DNA of 64,000 bases, from the NCBI GenBank assembly GCA_032622095.1, contig CP136062.1, forward strand, positions 52,595,349 to 52,659,348, written 5' to 3'. The DNA comes from Siphonodentalium dalli (taxonomy: Eukaryota; Mollusca; Scaphopoda; Gadilida; Siphonodentaliidae). The translations under genes and the position numbers were made by a program. Position 1 is the stretch's first letter; the number at the start of each line of letters is the position of its first letter. The notes beneath the pieces are model-generated. The model was not told the DNA's origin and ran no database searches. It saw nothing but the letters and a program-made list of their open reading frames with translations. Below are positions 63,599 to 64,000 of the stretch, piece after piece.

Positions 63599-64000
63599 GT
63601 TAGTACTTATTGGCAGCAAAATTTATTCCTTATAGCAAGGTGGGGAATCACGTGGTTTCGAGTTCATGCATTCAAAATGGCCGAAGCGAACGCAAACACC
63701 ATCAGAAACAAGGAAAGAGGTGATAAATTAGGATAACAATATATTACTTAATATTTTGGCAGCTATGAGCATATGCTATACTATTTTTCAAACAAGCTGA
63801 TACCCATGTGTCCAAACTGACAGTTGTTTGCTCTAGCGTTCTGACCAAAGTTCTCATTCGAAAGATTCTCCTAGATGTATACACTGGTGAATTCCACGAA
63901 CCTCCGACTTGCAACTTTAGTCAGAATGTTATCGAAAACTAGTGAGCATTTCCGAACAAATAATGTATCAACTTGTTTTAAAAATAAACTAGCATATGCT
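63599..64000. other. Intron after exon 21, no feature recognised
   Basis: Starts with the donor GTTAGT. No repeat or exon is recognised up to the edge. Confidence 0.5.

Overview
The window is a eukaryotic, intron-rich, repeat-saturated piece of a marine invertebrate genome. A mollusc, probably a bivalve, is my best inference. It rests on the AT-rich base composition, dispersed repeats carrying the GAGTTATGGCCCTTTTT motif (22.3-22.8 and 61.1-61.6 kb), abundant small transposons and a degenerate CR1/L2-like LINE. No bacterial, plastid or mitochondrial features are present.

One host gene crosses the whole window on the + strand. I find 21 exons, from 1533 to 63598. All 20 internal junctions keep the reading frame, and all introns are GT-AG. 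They encode about 1,758 residues of a large secreted or extracellular protein related to VWDE (von Willebrand factor D and EGF domain protein). Neither the start codon, nor a signal peptide, nor the end of the main transcript lies here. Domain order: a segment of unknown type (exon 1); a VWDE-type ectodomain (exons 2-4); a vWF type D domain (exons 5-9, with [13 protein letters not shown] and [14 protein letters not shown]); a cysteine-bearing linker (10-13); an EGF-like repeat (13-14); an IPT/TIG-like domain (14-15); a Cys-rich motif (15-16); a LamG/concanavalin-like domain (17); and a 520-residue Thr/Glu mucin-like region (18). Exons 19-21 then repeat the exon 2-4 ectodomain, so the protein appears to be built of at least two tandem super-modules.

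About 91% of the window is intron, mostly filled with repeats: a 155/164-bp array (1-1.4 kb), a 62-bp satellite (7.6-10.65 kb), a 27-bp satellite (34.4-36.4 kb) and a G-run minisatellite (37.25-38.2 kb). There are several TTAA-target, piggyBac-like MITE families, many of which carry the same palindromic hairpin. There is also a TA-target mariner-like foldback MITE family, a third palindromic family (GCAGAATGAGGTCCCCAGAG), two head-to-tail Helitron-like elements, a hAT-like MITE with an 8-bp target duplication, a 1.5-kb element built of CAACGTTGG palindromes, a 3.9-kb inverted-repeat region, and a minus-strand LINE (51.76-56.3 kb). A 1,619-bp tandem duplication (55.9-59.1 kb) copies the LINE 5' part.

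The most unusual signals are: the hairpin module shared by MITE families with different ends, and its conversion into satellites; MITEs lying within about 30 nt downstream of seven 5' splice sites; a tandem duplication whose junction falls in the loop of a palindromic MITE; and a possible alternative or decayed exon with an in-frame stop at 60655. Boundaries were read by eye and may be off by a base or so.
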